Source: Pontibacter pamirensis | Lineage (GTDB): Bacteria > Bacteroidota > Bacteroidia > Cytophagales > Hymenobacteraceae | NCBI RefSeq assembly: GCF_010015475.1 | Contig: NZ_SSNI01000007.1 | Coordinates: forward strand, 62,001 to 126,000 | Reading direction: 5' to 3' | DNA length: 64,000 bases | Part shown: piece after piece, positions 17,543 through 27,317 of the stretch | Layout of the letters: each line of letters starts with the position of its first letter | Position numbering within the stretch: the stretch's first letter is position 1 | The notes under the pieces: model-generated | Seen by the model: only the letters and a program-made list of their open reading frames with translations | The model's database searches: none | Told to the model about the DNA's origin: nothing | Position numbers and translations under genes: made by a program

Positions 17543-17749
17543 ATGAAAAAAAACAGAATTTCAATTATAGCAGCACTGTTCTTTAGTAGTTCCTTCCTTT
17601 TAGCCTCCTGTGGTGGCGAACCTGCCGGAGAGCATTTACCACCCGAAACAACACAGGGAGACTATCTGGGAAATGATGATTTAGAAGACACTACAGCAGA
17701 TACACTCACAGACACCACCATAACAGACACGACACAGTTTGTACAATAA
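17543..17749 (+). CDS. Small lipoprotein with Thr/Asp-rich tail
   Basis: 68 residues. The N-terminus MKKNRISIIAALFFSSSFLL leads to the lipobox LLASCGG, so the mature protein starts at Cys23. The rest is acidic and threonine-rich (DDLEDTTADTLTDTTITDTT) with no fold signature. A promoter-like TTTGAGTATAAAAG stands about 25-30 bases before the ATG. Function unknown; likely a small cell-envelope lipoprotein. Confidence 0.7.
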   Translation: MKKNRISIIAALFFSSSFLLASCGGEPAGEHLPPETTQGDYLGNDDLEDTTADTLTDTTITDTTQFVQ

Positions 17750-18194
17750 AATAAGCCAGGGAGATAAAGGTGCTGCTGTCAGCAAACAGCACTCCCTGAG
17801 GCAGCATACATGTTTTTAGTGTACAGCAACATTTTTGGTAATGCGTCATCAAATTTGCATTATGTTTAACTTTCGTACTGTGCCTGAACCGGTTGAGTTA
17901 GACAAGCATGTGGCGCGTATTCTATGAGGGTACTTATCCGTCTGATTATATACAAGGAAGAGATGCTACTGGTATTAATCCTTTCTGTAGAACTGCTCCT
18001 ACCTTCCCGACCGATTTCAAGTAACGTGACTCTTCTCCTTTCCGTTTATACGGGTCCTAGTTATAGAGACACTAATATACCTGCTGTTATAGTTGTTCAG
18101 GACCTATAGTATTTTGATTTCTCCCCACCAACTAAAATTTTGTCTCTCTCCATTCTTCTTCCGTAAGAACACAATGCCAACAATATGAAATAAA
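17750..18194. other. Gene-free intergenic region upstream of trehalase
   Basis: 445 bases. The first part holds a hairpin that may end the small-lipoprotein transcript: CAGGGAG at 17757-17763 pairs with CTCCCTG at 17792-17798, with an inner GTGCTG/CAGCAC pair. The remainder, with one 61-codon reading frame at 17924-18109 lacking any protein-like features, has no recognisable gene or RNA. The trehalase promoter should lie in its right half. Confidence 0.5.
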
Positions 18195-19820
18195 ATGAAG
18201 TCAGTCTTTCTCAGCACCACCTTTAAATCACTCCTCTTTCTCTTATTTTCCTTCATCTATACATTACTGCCACTGCAGGCGCAGGAATTCTACAGGCCAG
18301 CCGAGCAGCTGGGCGAGCTGTTTGAGCAGGTACAGCTACAAAGTGTGTTTCCTGATTCTAAAACCTTTCCGGATGCCACCCCACTTGCTCCGCCTGATGA
18401 GATTTTACAGGCGTACCGGCAACAGAAAGATCAGCCAGGCTTTGACTTGCAGGCTTTTGTAATGAATAATTTTGAGATGCCACCGCAGCCTGCCGCTGAC
18501 TTCAGGTCGGACACCAGCCTGACCGTTATACAACACATCGAGCAACTGTGGCCTGTGCTAACGCGGCAGCCCGGAACTGACGCAGGTTCACTTATTCCGT
18601 TGCCTAATGCCTATGTAGTGCCGGGTGGCCGCTTTCGAGAGATATATTACTGGGACAGCTTCTTTACCATGCTTGGCCTGCAAGCTAGCGGTGAAACGCA
18701 GCTCATCCAGAACATGGTAGACAACTTTACGCACCTTATCAACACAACGGGCCATATTCCGAACGGCAACCGCACCTATTACCTTAGCCGCTCACAGCCG
18801 CCTTTCTATGCACTCATGCTGCGTGTGCTGGCACAACAAAAAGGCAAAGAGGTTTTGACTAACTATGCGCCCGCCCTGAAGAAAGAATATGATTTCTGGA
18901 TGGAAGGTGCCAACACATTGAGTGCGGCTAATCCTGCGCATCGCCGGGTGGTGCGCCTACCGGATGGCAGCATCCTGAACCGATACTGGGACGATAACCC
19001 TAAGCCAAGGCCAGAGTCGTACCTCGAAGACGTGCACCTGGCGCAGGAGTCCGGCCGAAACCCGGAAGAACTGTACCGCCACATCAGGGCTGCGGCTGAA
19101 TCAGGCTGGGACTTCAGCAGCCGCTGGTTTTCAGACGCCAATAACCTGGGGACCATCCATACCACTGATATCATTCCTGTAGACCTGAACGCGCTGCTCT
19201 TTCATATCGAAATGACACTGGCGCAGATGGCAGAAATGCAGGGAAATAAAGCCGAGGCAAAGCGTTACGAACAGAGAGCCAAAGAACGCCAAAAGGCGCT
19301 GCTGAAGTATACCTGGAATGAGGACGATGACTTTTTCTACGATTATGATTTTGTGAAAGGCACTACCACCAACATCCCCACCTTGGCAGCAGTGTTCCCT
19401 CTGTACTTCTGCATGGCTAAGAAGAACCAAGCTACATCCGTGGCACAGAAAATAGAGGCTGACTTCCTGAAGCCCGGCGGTGTAGTGACCACCTTAAATC
19501 GCACCGGGCAGCAATGGGACTCTCCTAACGGATGGGCACCGCTGCAGTGGATGACTATACAGGCACTCCGCAACTACAAACACAATCGGCTTGCTGACAC
19601 TATTGCCCGCAACTGGACGAGGCGTAACATGGAGGTGTTTCAGCAGACGGGGAAACTGGTAGAAAAATATAATGTCGAGGATATGTCTTTAGAAGCTGGC
19701 GGTGGCGAATATCCTAACCAAGACGGCTTCGGCTGGACCAACGGCGTACTGCTCAAGCTGCTTACGCTGCACCCAGAATTACTGCAAATTACCGAACAAG
19801 AGGCTGCGCTGCAGCGGTAA
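18195..19820 (+). CDS. treA: Periplasmic alpha,alpha-trehalase (GH37)
   Basis: 541 residues with a signal peptide (MKSVFLSTTFKSLLFLLFSF, cleaved near LQAQ), so it acts in the periplasm, splitting trehalose to two glucoses with inversion. Both GH37 signatures are present: PGGRFREIYYWDSFF near residue 145 and QWDSPNGWAPLQWM near residue 435. The conserved EAGGGEYPNQDGFGWTNG segment lies near the C-terminus. Its length and signal match periplasmic TreA rather than cytosolic TreF. A beta-propeller gene follows 68 bases downstream on the same strand. Confidence 0.95.
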   Translation: MKSVFLSTTFKSLLFLLFSFIYTLLPLQAQEFYRPAEQLGELFEQVQLQSVFPDSKTFPDATPLAPPDEILQAYRQQKDQPGFDLQAFVMNNFEMPPQPAADFRSDTSLTVIQHIEQLWPVLTRQPGTDAGSLIPLPNAYVVPGGRFREIYYWDSFFTMLGLQASGETQLIQNMVDNFTHLINTTGHIPNGNRTYYLSRSQPPFYALMLRVLAQQKGKEVLTNYAPALKKEYDFWMEGANTLSAANPAHRRVVRLPDGSILNRYWDDNPKPRPESYLEDVHLAQESGRNPEELYRHIRAAAESGWDFSSRWFSDANNLGTIHTTDIIPVDLNALLFHIEMTLAQMAEMQGNKAEAKRYEQRAKERQKALLKYTWNEDDDFFYDYDFVKGTTTNIPTLAAVFPLYFCMAKKNQATSVAQKIEADFLKPGGVVTTLNRTGQQWDSPNGWAPLQWMTIQALRNYKHNRLADTIARNWTRRNMEVFQQTGKLVEKYNVEDMSLEAGGGEYPNQDGFGWTNGVLLKLLTLHPELLQITEQEAALQR

Positions 19821-19888
19821 TAAGCAAAAATTTAGACACTTGGCACTACGTTTGCAAATGCATCGTTTGAAGAACAAATTGTGCATGT

Positions 19889-21007
19889 ATGATCAACTTT
19901 AGACACATAACAGCGGCAGCCTTACTTTTGGCAGGCAGTTTTACAGCCTTTGCACAAGGTGAAAAAGCAAACTGGTACTTCGGGAAAGGCGCTGGCATCA
20001 CCTTTACTCAGGATACAGTGACAGCTGTGACACATAGCCGCATATTTACAGAAGAAGGAAGTGCGTCTTTGTCTGATAAAGACGGAAACCTGCTCCTCTA
20101 TACCAACGGTATCACGGTCTGGAACCGCAACCACCGCGTAATGCCAAACGGCAATGGCCTGATGGGTGGCAAATCCTCTACGCAATCGGCTCTTATCTTA
20201 CCTAAACCAGGCAACGAGAATACCTACTACATTTTTACCACTGATATACAGGCACAATCGAATGGCCTGCGCTATAGTGTGATAGATATGACCAAGCAGG
20301 AAGGCAACGGAGACATTATCTCCAGAAACAATTTTATGATAGCCCCGGCCACGGAAAAACTCACGGCTGTCCGCCACAGCAACAACCGCGACTGGTGGGT
20401 GATTGCCCATCGCTGGAACAGCAACGGGTATATGGCTTTCCTGGTTTCAGCGGATGGTGTGAGCGTGAAACCTGTCCTGAGTAATGTAGGAACTGTGCAC
20501 GGCGGCCCGAATAGTAAAGCCATCGGCTACCTGGTTCCTTCTCCGGATGGCACAAAACTGGCAGCTGCACTCTGGGATGCCACCAGTAATTTCGAATTAC
20601 TGGACTTTGACCGCAGCACAGGGGAAATTTCTAATCCACATCTCCTGAAAGGGTATGAGGAGGCCTATGGCGTACTATTTTCCCCGGATGGCAGTAAGTT
20701 ATACGCCACTGCAAATGGCAAGGGCGGTGGCAAGGCACAGGTTATTCAGTTTGATTTATCTGCCGGAGATGCAGACGCCATAGCTGAATCAGCGGTGGTA
20801 GTGGGTACTTCAGCCAGTCCCAGAATCGGTGCGCTTCAAATAGGGCCTGATGGGAAAATATATGTAGCCCGCAGAGACAACGCTTATCTTGGCGTGATCA
20901 GCAACCCTAATGCAAAAGCTGAGGCGGGCATGTATACGGATGATGGATTTCATCTTGCTGGCCGCAAGAGTGATTTAGGCCTGCCAAACTTTCCGCAAGG
21001 GCTTTAG
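19889..21007 (+). CDS. Secreted WD40-like beta-propeller protein
   Basis: 372 residues with a signal peptide ending SFTAFAQ. The first mature segment, GEKANWYFGKGAGITF, is characteristic of large Bacteroidota gliding/T9SS-associated proteins that combine a beta-propeller with PKD domains. Here only the propeller is present: repeated blades such as LVPSPDGTKLAAALWD, LFSPDGSKLYATANG and QIGPDGKIYVARRD, ending GLPNFPQGL, where longer relatives continue into PKD domains and a sorting domain. No type IX sorting domain is visible. It may be a stand-alone propeller or a naturally shortened relative. The gene may be co-transcribed with trehalase. Confidence 0.85.
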   Translation: MINFRHITAAALLLAGSFTAFAQGEKANWYFGKGAGITFTQDTVTAVTHSRIFTEEGSASLSDKDGNLLLYTNGITVWNRNHRVMPNGNGLMGGKSSTQSALILPKPGNENTYYIFTTDIQAQSNGLRYSVIDMTKQEGNGDIISRNNFMIAPATEKLTAVRHSNNRDWWVIAHRWNSNGYMAFLVSADGVSVKPVLSNVGTVHGGPNSKAIGYLVPSPDGTKLAAALWDATSNFELLDFDRSTGEISNPHLLKGYEEAYGVLFSPDGSKLYATANGKGGGKAQVIQFDLSAGDADAIAESAVVVGTSASPRIGALQIGPDGKIYVARRDNAYLGVISNPNAKAEAGMYTDDGFHLAGRKSDLGLPNFPQGL

Positions 21008-21040
21008 GCAGCTATCAGAAAAACATAAGATTTTGCTACA

Positions 21041-21074
21041 TAAGAGAAGCCAGCCTGTAGGTCGGCTTCTCTTA
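21041..21074 (+). terminator. Terminator hairpin after the beta-propeller gene
   Basis: The stem TAAGAGAAGCC (21041-21051) pairs with GGCTTCTCTTA (21064-21074), followed by ACTTTTTTAGG, a good T-rich tail. Confidence 0.88.
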
Positions 21075-21167
21075 ACTTTTTTAGGGCATAGTAAAAGTGG
21101 GCAAATAGCACAATAGTTTTAAATTTGTAGAAGACACTCTATTCTTAAACCTAAAATCTGGACACTC

Positions 21168-22148
21168 TTGGCCAAGCGATTTAGTGCAGAAAAGTATGTA
21201 GCAGGCATTTTAGCTGGTGACAGGGTAATGCTGAGCCGCGCCATTACGCTTGTAGAAAGCAGACTGCATTCCGACCAGGAACTGGCGCAGGAGGTTATCA
21301 ACCAAGTGCTTCCGCATGCGGGTAGTTCCGTACGCATAGGTATAACAGGCGTGCCGGGTGTAGGGAAAAGCACTTTTATAGAAGCCTTTGGTATATACCT
21401 GATTCAGCAGCAAAATAAGAAGCTGGCCGTACTGGCCATCGACCCCACCAGCCAACGCTCCGGTGGCAGCATACTAGGGGATAAAACTCGTATGGATACG
21501 CTGGCAACTAATCCGCAGGCATTCATACGGCCCTCTCCCGCTGGAAAATCCTTGGGGGGTGTTACCAGAAGTACCCGCGAATCAATCATTCTCTGCGAGG
21601 CAGCCGGCTTCGATACGATTTTTGTTGAAACGGTGGGTGTTGGCCAGTCAGAGACGGCGGTGCATGCCATGGTGGACTTTTTCCTGCTGCTGATGCTGGC
21701 CGGCGCCGGCGACGAATTGCAGGGCATCAAGCGCGGCATCATGGAAATGGCCGACGCCATCGCTATCACCAAGGCAGATGGCAGCAATAAAGACAAAGCC
21801 AAAATGGCCCGTGCCGAATACCAGAACGCCCTGCACCTCTACCCGAAGGCAGCCTCTGGCTGGTTGCCACAGGTCAGCACCTGCTCTGCACTGCAGCAAA
21901 CCGGCCTCGACACTATCTGGCAAACCATATCCGATTACCTGCAACTCACGCACAGCAACGGGTTTTTTGAACAAAAGCGCCACAGCCAGAACTTGCAGTG
22001 GATGTACGAAGCCATTCGGCAAGGTCTGGAGGAGCATTTTTATATGCATCAGCAGGTAAAAGCGCAGCTGCCTGGTATAGCGGCGCAGGTAAAGGAAGGG
22101 CAGAAATCTGCCTTTGCAGCCGCTTCGGAGTTGTTGGGGTTGGTGTAA
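21168..22148 (+). CDS. meaB: Methylmalonyl-CoA mutase-associated GTPase MeaB
   Basis: 326 residues, a G3E-type P-loop GTPase that protects and reloads methylmalonyl-CoA mutase with adenosylcobalamin. The P-loop GVPGVGKST is at residues 61-69, the switch region carries DPTSQRSGGSILGDKTRM, and ETVGVGQSE is the Walker B-like segment. ITKADGSNK is the base-specificity motif. The frame opens with TTG at 21168, giving MAKRFSAEKYVAGILAGDRV, which aligns with the family start; no ATG fits upstream. It is separated from mutAB by the Mrr, RAYT and trehalase genes, whereas it is often adjacent in other bacteria. Confidence 0.95.
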   Translation: MAKRFSAEKYVAGILAGDRVMLSRAITLVESRLHSDQELAQEVINQVLPHAGSSVRIGITGVPGVGKSTFIEAFGIYLIQQQNKKLAVLAIDPTSQRSGGSILGDKTRMDTLATNPQAFIRPSPAGKSLGGVTRSTRESIILCEAAGFDTIFVETVGVGQSETAVHAMVDFFLLLMLAGAGDELQGIKRGIMEMADAIAITKADGSNKDKAKMARAEYQNALHLYPKAASGWLPQVSTCSALQQTGLDTIWQTISDYLQLTHSNGFFEQKRHSQNLQWMYEAIRQGLEEHFYMHQQVKAQLPGIAAQVKEGQKSAFAAASELLGLV

Positions 22149-22365
22149 GTATCATTACCGGGTCAAACCACTTCTACCCCTCCTTGTCCAAGGATGGGAG
22201 CTTGGATAAGCTGCGTTTTAAAGAAAAATACATACCGCAAGTTTTCAACTTGTGGTTACCAAGAGGCCTGATTGTAACTGGCACTTTTCGTGCCATACGT
22301 TTTCACCCTTTCGATAAATAAATGCTGAAAGCTTGAAGCAGGCAACCTCGTCCCACATAAAAAAA

Positions 22366-22391
22366 CCGCCTGCCACAAATGTAGCAGGCGG
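22366..22391 (-). terminator. Terminator after rny (minus strand)
   Basis: CCGCCTGC (22366-22373) pairs with GCAGGCGG (22384-22391). Read leftward it is followed by a run of T's (A's at 22358-22365), a classic terminator for the rny transcript. Confidence 0.88.
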
Positions 22392-22415
22392 CTTCTCTTA
22401 AATCTATATCAACGG

Positions 22416-24047
22416 CTACTTGGCGTAGCTGATGGCACGCATCTCGCGGATAACTGTGATTTTGATTTGTCCGGGATACTGCATCTCTTTCTCGATTTTC
22501 TGAGAAATATCGTAGGAGATTTGGGATGCTTTTTCATCTGATACATTGTCAGCATCTACCATTACGCGCAGTTCACGGCCGGCTTGGATGGCGTAGCATT
22601 GGTTTACACCCTCAAACGAAACAGCTGTTTCTTCCAGCTCTTTCAGGCGCTTGATGTAAGACTCCATAATCTCGCGACGGGCACCTGGTCTAGAACCGGA
22701 GATAGCATCGCAGGCCTGTACCAGCGGAGATACCATGGCGGTCATCTCTACCTCATCGTGGTGGGCTCCAATGGCGTTGCAAACATCCGGATGTTCTTTG
22801 TATTGCTTGGCCATTTCCATGCCGATAATAGCGTGCGGCAATTCCGGCTCATCCGGTGTTACCTTACCAATATCGTGCAGCAGACCGGCGCGTTTCGCGT
22901 GCTTTACGTTCAAGCCAAGTTCGGCCGCCATTGTGGCGCAAAGGTTGGCAACCTCACGTGAGTGCTGGAGCAGGTTCTGGCCATAAGAGGAACGGAAACG
23001 CATACGGCCGACCATCCTGATTAGCTCAGGGTGCAGCCCATGGATGCCTAAATCAATGGCGGTACGCTCCCCAATCTCTACTATCTCCTCTTCAATGTTT
23101 TTGCGTGTCTTAGCTACCACCTCCTCAATGCGGGCCGGGTGAATACGGCCATCTGCTACCAGGCGGTGCAACGACAGACGGGCAATTTCTCGGCGAACCG
23201 GGTCAAAGCCAGAGATAATAATAGCCTCAGGCGTGTCATCTACGATGATTTCAACACCGGTGGCAGCCTCTAAAGCACGTATGTTACGGCCTTCGCGGCC
23301 GATGATTTTACCTTTGATGTCGTCGCTCTCTATGTTGAACACCGACACGCAGTTTTCAATGGCATGCTCGGCAGCAGTACGCTGAATGGTTTCAATAACG
23401 ATCTTCTTGGCTTCTTTCGTAGCTGTCAGCTTAGCCTGGGCCACAATGTCTTTTACATGAGAGGAAGCCTGCGTCTGTGCTTCACTCTTCAGCGCCTCTA
23501 CCAATTGCTCCCGTGCTTCAGATGCAGTAAGACCTGCTATTTTCTCCAGCTGGCCTACAATCTCGTTGTGCTTCGCCTCTACCTCTTCCTTGCGCTTTTT
23601 AAGCTGCTCCAGCTGCGTGTTTACCTGCTCTTTCTCTTTGTCGAGCTGGGCATTCATTTGCGCTCTTTCCTTGTCCAGCTGAGCCGCTACTACTTCCCGC
23701 TCTTTTTCAAGTTCTGTCTCCAGGCGCTTTGTCTGCTCCAATTGCTTGGTGGCTTGCTGCTCGCGCTGCTTTACCTTGTTCTCGTTCTGGATGATGATGT
23801 TCTTTTTCTTGTTCATCTCCTCATCGAACTCAGACTTCAGCTTCAGGTATTTCTCCTTGGCTTCTAAAATACGGTCTTTCTTAAGGCTTTCAGCATTCAA
23901 CTCCGCCTCACGTATGATGCTCTTCGCCTTCTGGCGTGCATCTTCTTCCTGCTGCTTGTAAACCTTCTGCAGCATGGCGCGCCCAATGAACACGCCCACT
24001 GCGAGCGCGACAACGGCAGTTAATAAAATATAAAGGATATCGGGCAT
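22416..24047 (-). CDS. rny: Ribonuclease Y
   Basis: Membrane-anchored endoribonuclease that starts mRNA decay. From the ATG at 24045-24047 the product is 543 residues and begins [20 protein letters not shown], the transmembrane anchor; a longer frame from 24095 is less likely. The order is anchor, a long charged coiled coil to about residue 200 ([20 protein letters not shown] onward), a KH domain with [13 protein letters not shown], and an HD domain whose metal site is [15 protein letters not shown], with HAIIGMEM after it. It is the last gene of the pheT-coiled coil-zapA-rny series. Confidence 0.95.
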   Translation of the reverse strand: MPDILYILLTAVVALAVGVFIGRAMLQKVYKQQEEDARQKAKSIIREAELNAESLKKDRILEAKEKYLKLKSEFDEEMNKKKNIIIQNENKVKQREQQATKQLEQTKRLETELEKEREVVAAQLDKERAQMNAQLDKEKEQVNTQLEQLKKRKEEVEAKHNEIVGQLEKIAGLTASEAREQLVEALKSEAQTQASSHVKDIVAQAKLTATKEAKKIVIETIQRTAAEHAIENCVSVFNIESDDIKGKIIGREGRNIRALEAATGVEIIVDDTPEAIIISGFDPVRREIARLSLHRLVADGRIHPARIEEVVAKTRKNIEEEIVEIGERTAIDLGIHGLHPELIRMVGRMRFRSSYGQNLLQHSREVANLCATMAAELGLNVKHAKRAGLLHDIGKVTPDEPELPHAIIGMEMAKQYKEHPDVCNAIGAHHDEVEMTAMVSPLVQACDAISGSRPGARREIMESYIKRLKELEETAVSFEGVNQCYAIQAGRELRVMVDADNVSDEKASQISYDISQKIEKEMQYPGQIKITVIREMRAISYAK

Positions 24048-24161
24048 AACTATTAAGCTTTTATAGTGAATAAAAACATATAGCAGTGCCTGCAAAGAGA
24101 CAGGGTATAACTTATAGCCCTAACGAAAAACAAAAGCGGCAGCCCGGGATGGCCAGGTTGC

Positions 24162-24452
24162 TTATTTCACATTTACTGATGATAAGAGTTCTTCCAGAAT
24201 GTTGAGTTTTTGTCCAATTTCTGTACCGTGGGAGTCTTTGTCCTCCTCCAGTTTCACCTTGTCCACCATCGTTTCGAAGGCAACCAGGGCGAGCAGATCC
24301 TGCTTGTCTTGCAAGCCGAACTGATCCTTGAAAAAGCGCAGGCGCTCGTTCAGAATCTTTCCAACAACTCTAATTCTTTCTTCTTCCTCTTCCTTTACCC
24401 GCATCGGATACTCGCGTTCCGCGATGCGAATTTTTATAGCTAATTCTCCCAT
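24162..24452 (-). CDS. zapA: Cell division protein ZapA
   Basis: 96 residues; small cytosolic protein that bundles FtsZ filaments at the division ring. The N-terminal LAIKIRIAEREYPMRV strand pair and the following EEEERIRVVGKILNERL helix are typical of ZapA, with a C-terminal coiled coil (VAFETMVDKVKLEEDKDSH). It lies between a short coiled-coil gene and rny on the minus strand, an arrangement common in Bacteroidota. Confidence 0.88.
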   Translation of the reverse strand: MGELAIKIRIAEREYPMRVKEEEEERIRVVGKILNERLRFFKDQFGLQDKQDLLALVAFETMVDKVKLEEDKDSHGTEIGQKLNILEELLSSVNVK

Positions 24453-24529
24453 CCGTTGCGTTTTAAGGGTTGTGCTTTCTCAGGTGCTTTCATAGCGTTG
24501 GGCCCTGTTGGCCCATTACATGCTGGTGC

Positions 24530-24826
24530 TCAGTCCTGTAGATAAGCGATACACTTATCAATTTCTCTGATATATTCGTTCAGCTTGAGCTTTAACTCTG
24601 TCGAATTTGCAGGATTTCCTGCTATCGTATTTACAATTTTAACAATATTCTCCTGATTTTGAAAATTTTTTATTTGTTGTTCCTTCTCATCGACCAAACC
24701 TTCCAGGAATTTAATTTCCTCCTGAGCACTGTTTAGCTTCTGCTGCACGTCGGTGTAGCGGGCGACAAGTTTGCGCAACTTATCCTCAATATGCTGAAGT
24801 TGTTGTATCTGCTTTTCCTTTGGCAT
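24530..24826 (-). CDS. Short coiled-coil protein, possible division partner of ZapA
   Basis: 98 residues, nearly all helical: QQLQHIEDKLRKLVARYTDV, then QEEIKFLEGLVDEKEQQIKN, then a short C-terminal pair of helices. It has no enzyme motif. Its position between pheT (4 bases away) and zapA, and its coiled-coil nature, suggest a ZapB-like partner, but this is inference from context. The name ZapB is not justified by sequence alone. Confidence 0.8.
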   Translation of the reverse strand: MPKEKQIQQLQHIEDKLRKLVARYTDVQQKLNSAQEEIKFLEGLVDEKEQQIKNFQNQENIVKIVNTIAGNPANSTELKLKLNEYIREIDKCIAYLQD

Positions 24827-24830
24827 AACG

Positions 24831-27251
24831 CTATTTGCGAATTAAAGCTCCCAACTGTTTCTCAAATTGTTGCATCAGGCGATTCATCGTGGAGTCGATC
24901 ACCTTATCGGTCAGGGTTTGCTGTTTGTCCAGCAACGTGAAGCTGATAGCGTAGGCTTTCTTGCCTGGAGCTATCTTGTCGCCCTCATACACGTCGAACA
25001 CATTCACGTCCTGCAGCAGCTTGCGCTCTGTCCGGAAGGCAATGTGCCTGATCTGGTCGAAGGTAACGTTTTTATCGAGTACGAGCGACAGGTCGCGGCG
25101 CACTTCCGGGAATTTAGGCAGCTCTTCGGCCACCAGGTTGTCTTTGTACTTCTTCAGGAGGTAGTCCCAGTTCAGCTCCGCAAACCACACCTGCTCCTTC
25201 ACTTCCATGAAGCGGCTCACACCCGCATCCAGCAGACCAAGTTCGGCAATCACAACACCATTTTTCAGGTACGCAACGCCCTGCCGCATATAGCTGTTCG
25301 GCTGTAGTGGCTGCACCTCAAAATCACCGGCATTCAGTTTGCGTAGCACGTTCTGCACTACTCCTGCCAGGTCATGAAAAGAGGATTTACTGCTCTGCTG
25401 CTGCCAGCTTTCAGCGGTTACGTTACCGGCCATGTAAAGGGCCAACTTGCGGCTCTCTTTGGTGCTGCCGTCCTCCAACTGCTCGTATACCTTGCCCAGT
25501 TCAAACAGCTTCAGGTCGCGCTGGCGGCGGTTGATGTTGCGCCGCAGCACCTCCAACCCAGAGAACACCATGCTCTTGCGCAGCACGTCCAGGTCTTCGG
25601 AGTTATAGTTCACGACCCGCACCAGCCCCGCTACCTCTGCCTCACCGGCAGGCTGATAGTAGTTGGAATTGGTAATGGAGTTGGTGATGATTTCATGGAA
25701 GCCGTTATCCGCAATATAGCTTAAAATGGCTTCTGTTACGTTCTCGGCATAGGGCTTCGGAAACTTGGCCAGGTAAGTTGTCGCCAAATCTTCTGACATC
25801 TCGATGTTGTTGAAGCCGTAGATGCGCAGGATTTCTTCCACCACATCGGCCTCACGCGTAACATCTACCTTGAACGGAGGCACTGAAAACTGAATAAATT
25901 CTTCTGTTTCGCCTGTCACCTCCACTCCTAAGTCAGTCATGATGGTTTTGATACGCTCTGCCCCCACATGCTGCCCGATCAAGGTATGCGCACGCTCTAT
26001 GCTGAGCGTAATAATTTTGTTCTCAATCGGTGCAGGGTATACATCCACAATTTCAGAAGACACCTCGCCACCTGCTACTTCCTGCATCAGAAGCGCCGCG
26101 CGCTTCAGGGCATGCAGCACCATATTCGGGTCGGTGCCACGCTCGAAGCGGAAAGAGGCATCGGTTTTCAGGCTGTGGTTCATACCGGTGCGGCGCACCC
26201 AATCCGGGGAGAAGTAAGCGCTCTCAATAAAGATGCTGGTAGTTTCGTCTGACACGCCGGACTCCTCGCCTCCGAATACACCGCCAATCGCCATAGGACC
26301 TTCAGTGTCGCATATCATCAGGTCTGTTGCCTGCAGCTTGCGCTCCACGCCATCCAGTGTTTTAAAGTTGGTGCCCTCGGCTACTGTCTTCATGATAATT
26401 TTATCGCCTTTTATTTTATCTGCATCAAAGGCATGCAGCGGCTGGCCCAGTTCGTGCAGCACATAGTTGGTCACATCCACCACATTGTTTATCGGCGACA
26501 AACCGATAGCACGCAAACGCTTCTGCATCCACTCCGGCGACGGCCCCACGGTTATACCAGACATTGTTACACCGGCATAACGTGGACAAGCCTCTGAGTT
26601 CTCCACCTCCACTTCAACAGGCCGTGATGTGTTGTCTACTTTGAAGTCTTCTACAGAGGGCAATACTGCTTTAGCGTCTGTCAGCGCCTGCAGGTCGCGG
26701 GCCACGCCGTAGTGCGAAGCCGCATCGGCACGGTTCGGCGTCAGGCCTATTTCAAATACTTTATCAGAACCCAAGCCGAAGAATCCGGCGGCTGGTGTAC
26801 CGTTCGGCAAATCCGTATCCAGCACCATAATACCGGCATGTGAAGTACCAATACCTATTTCATCCTCGGCACAAATCATACCCTCTGAAGCGGCACCGCG
26901 TATCTTGGACTTCTTGATTTTGAAGGGCTCACCACCTGTTGGGTATAAAGTACTGTTGATAGTAGCCACCACCACGCGCTGCCCAATTGCTACGTTGGGT
27001 GCGCCGCACACAATCTGGCTTGGTGTGCCGTTGCCGATGTTCACGGTTGTGATGCGCAGGCGGTCCGCATCCGGGTGCGGTTCGCAGGTCAGCACCTCGC
27101 CCAGCACAATGCCTTCCAGGCCTCCCTGTACCAAGTCAAATGTTTCGATACCCTCTACCTCCAGGCCTGCGCCTGTCAGCAAAGCACCTACTTCTTCCGC
27201 ATCTTTATCTATATGAATCAGTTGTTTCAGCCAGTCGAATGAAATCAGCAT
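24831..27251 (-). CDS. pheT: Phenylalanine-tRNA ligase beta subunit
   Basis: 806 residues, the full-length bacterial beta chain of the alpha2beta2 enzyme that charges tRNA-Phe. The N-terminal tRNA-binding (EMAP-like) domain spans about residues 40-150 (VLTCEPHPDADRLRITTVNI). It is followed by B3/B4 editing (GFFGLGSDKVFEIGLTPNRA precedes it), B5 (FRFERGTDPNMV and the KVDVTREADVVEEI stretch) and a C-terminal ferredoxin-fold anticodon-binding domain (KFPEVRRDLSLVLDKNVTF). pheS is not in this window. It heads the minus-strand series that continues to rny. Confidence 0.97.
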   Translation of the reverse strand: MLISFDWLKQLIHIDKDAEEVGALLTGAGLEVEGIETFDLVQGGLEGIVLGEVLTCEPHPDADRLRITTVNIGNGTPSQIVCGAPNVAIGQRVVVATINSTLYPTGGEPFKIKKSKIRGAASEGMICAEDEIGIGTSHAGIMVLDTDLPNGTPAAGFFGLGSDKVFEIGLTPNRADAASHYGVARDLQALTDAKAVLPSVEDFKVDNTSRPVEVEVENSEACPRYAGVTMSGITVGPSPEWMQKRLRAIGLSPINNVVDVTNYVLHELGQPLHAFDADKIKGDKIIMKTVAEGTNFKTLDGVERKLQATDLMICDTEGPMAIGGVFGGEESGVSDETTSIFIESAYFSPDWVRRTGMNHSLKTDASFRFERGTDPNMVLHALKRAALLMQEVAGGEVSSEIVDVYPAPIENKIITLSIERAHTLIGQHVGAERIKTIMTDLGVEVTGETEEFIQFSVPPFKVDVTREADVVEEILRIYGFNNIEMSEDLATTYLAKFPKPYAENVTEAILSYIADNGFHEIITNSITNSNYYQPAGEAEVAGLVRVVNYNSEDLDVLRKSMVFSGLEVLRRNINRRQRDLKLFELGKVYEQLEDGSTKESRKLALYMAGNVTAESWQQQSSKSSFHDLAGVVQNVLRKLNAGDFEVQPLQPNSYMRQGVAYLKNGVVIAELGLLDAGVSRFMEVKEQVWFAELNWDYLLKKYKDNLVAEELPKFPEVRRDLSLVLDKNVTFDQIRHIAFRTERKLLQDVNVFDVYEGDKIAPGKKAYAISFTLLDKQQTLTDKVIDSTMNRLMQQFEKQLGALIRK

Positions 27252-27317
27252 GTTGTTTCTCTTTTTAAAATCAGCCTCCGCACCGGAAGCCTGTGTTCTC
27301 CAAAATTAAGGATATTT

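Noticed and set aside
17924..18109. 61-codon open frame upstream of trehalase
   Set aside because: No signal, domain, or plausible start context; likely chance.
24048..24161. 6S RNA gene downstream of zapA, as in gamma-proteobacteria
   Set aside because: Only 114 bases separate zapA from rny, too short, and no long bulged hairpin is seen.
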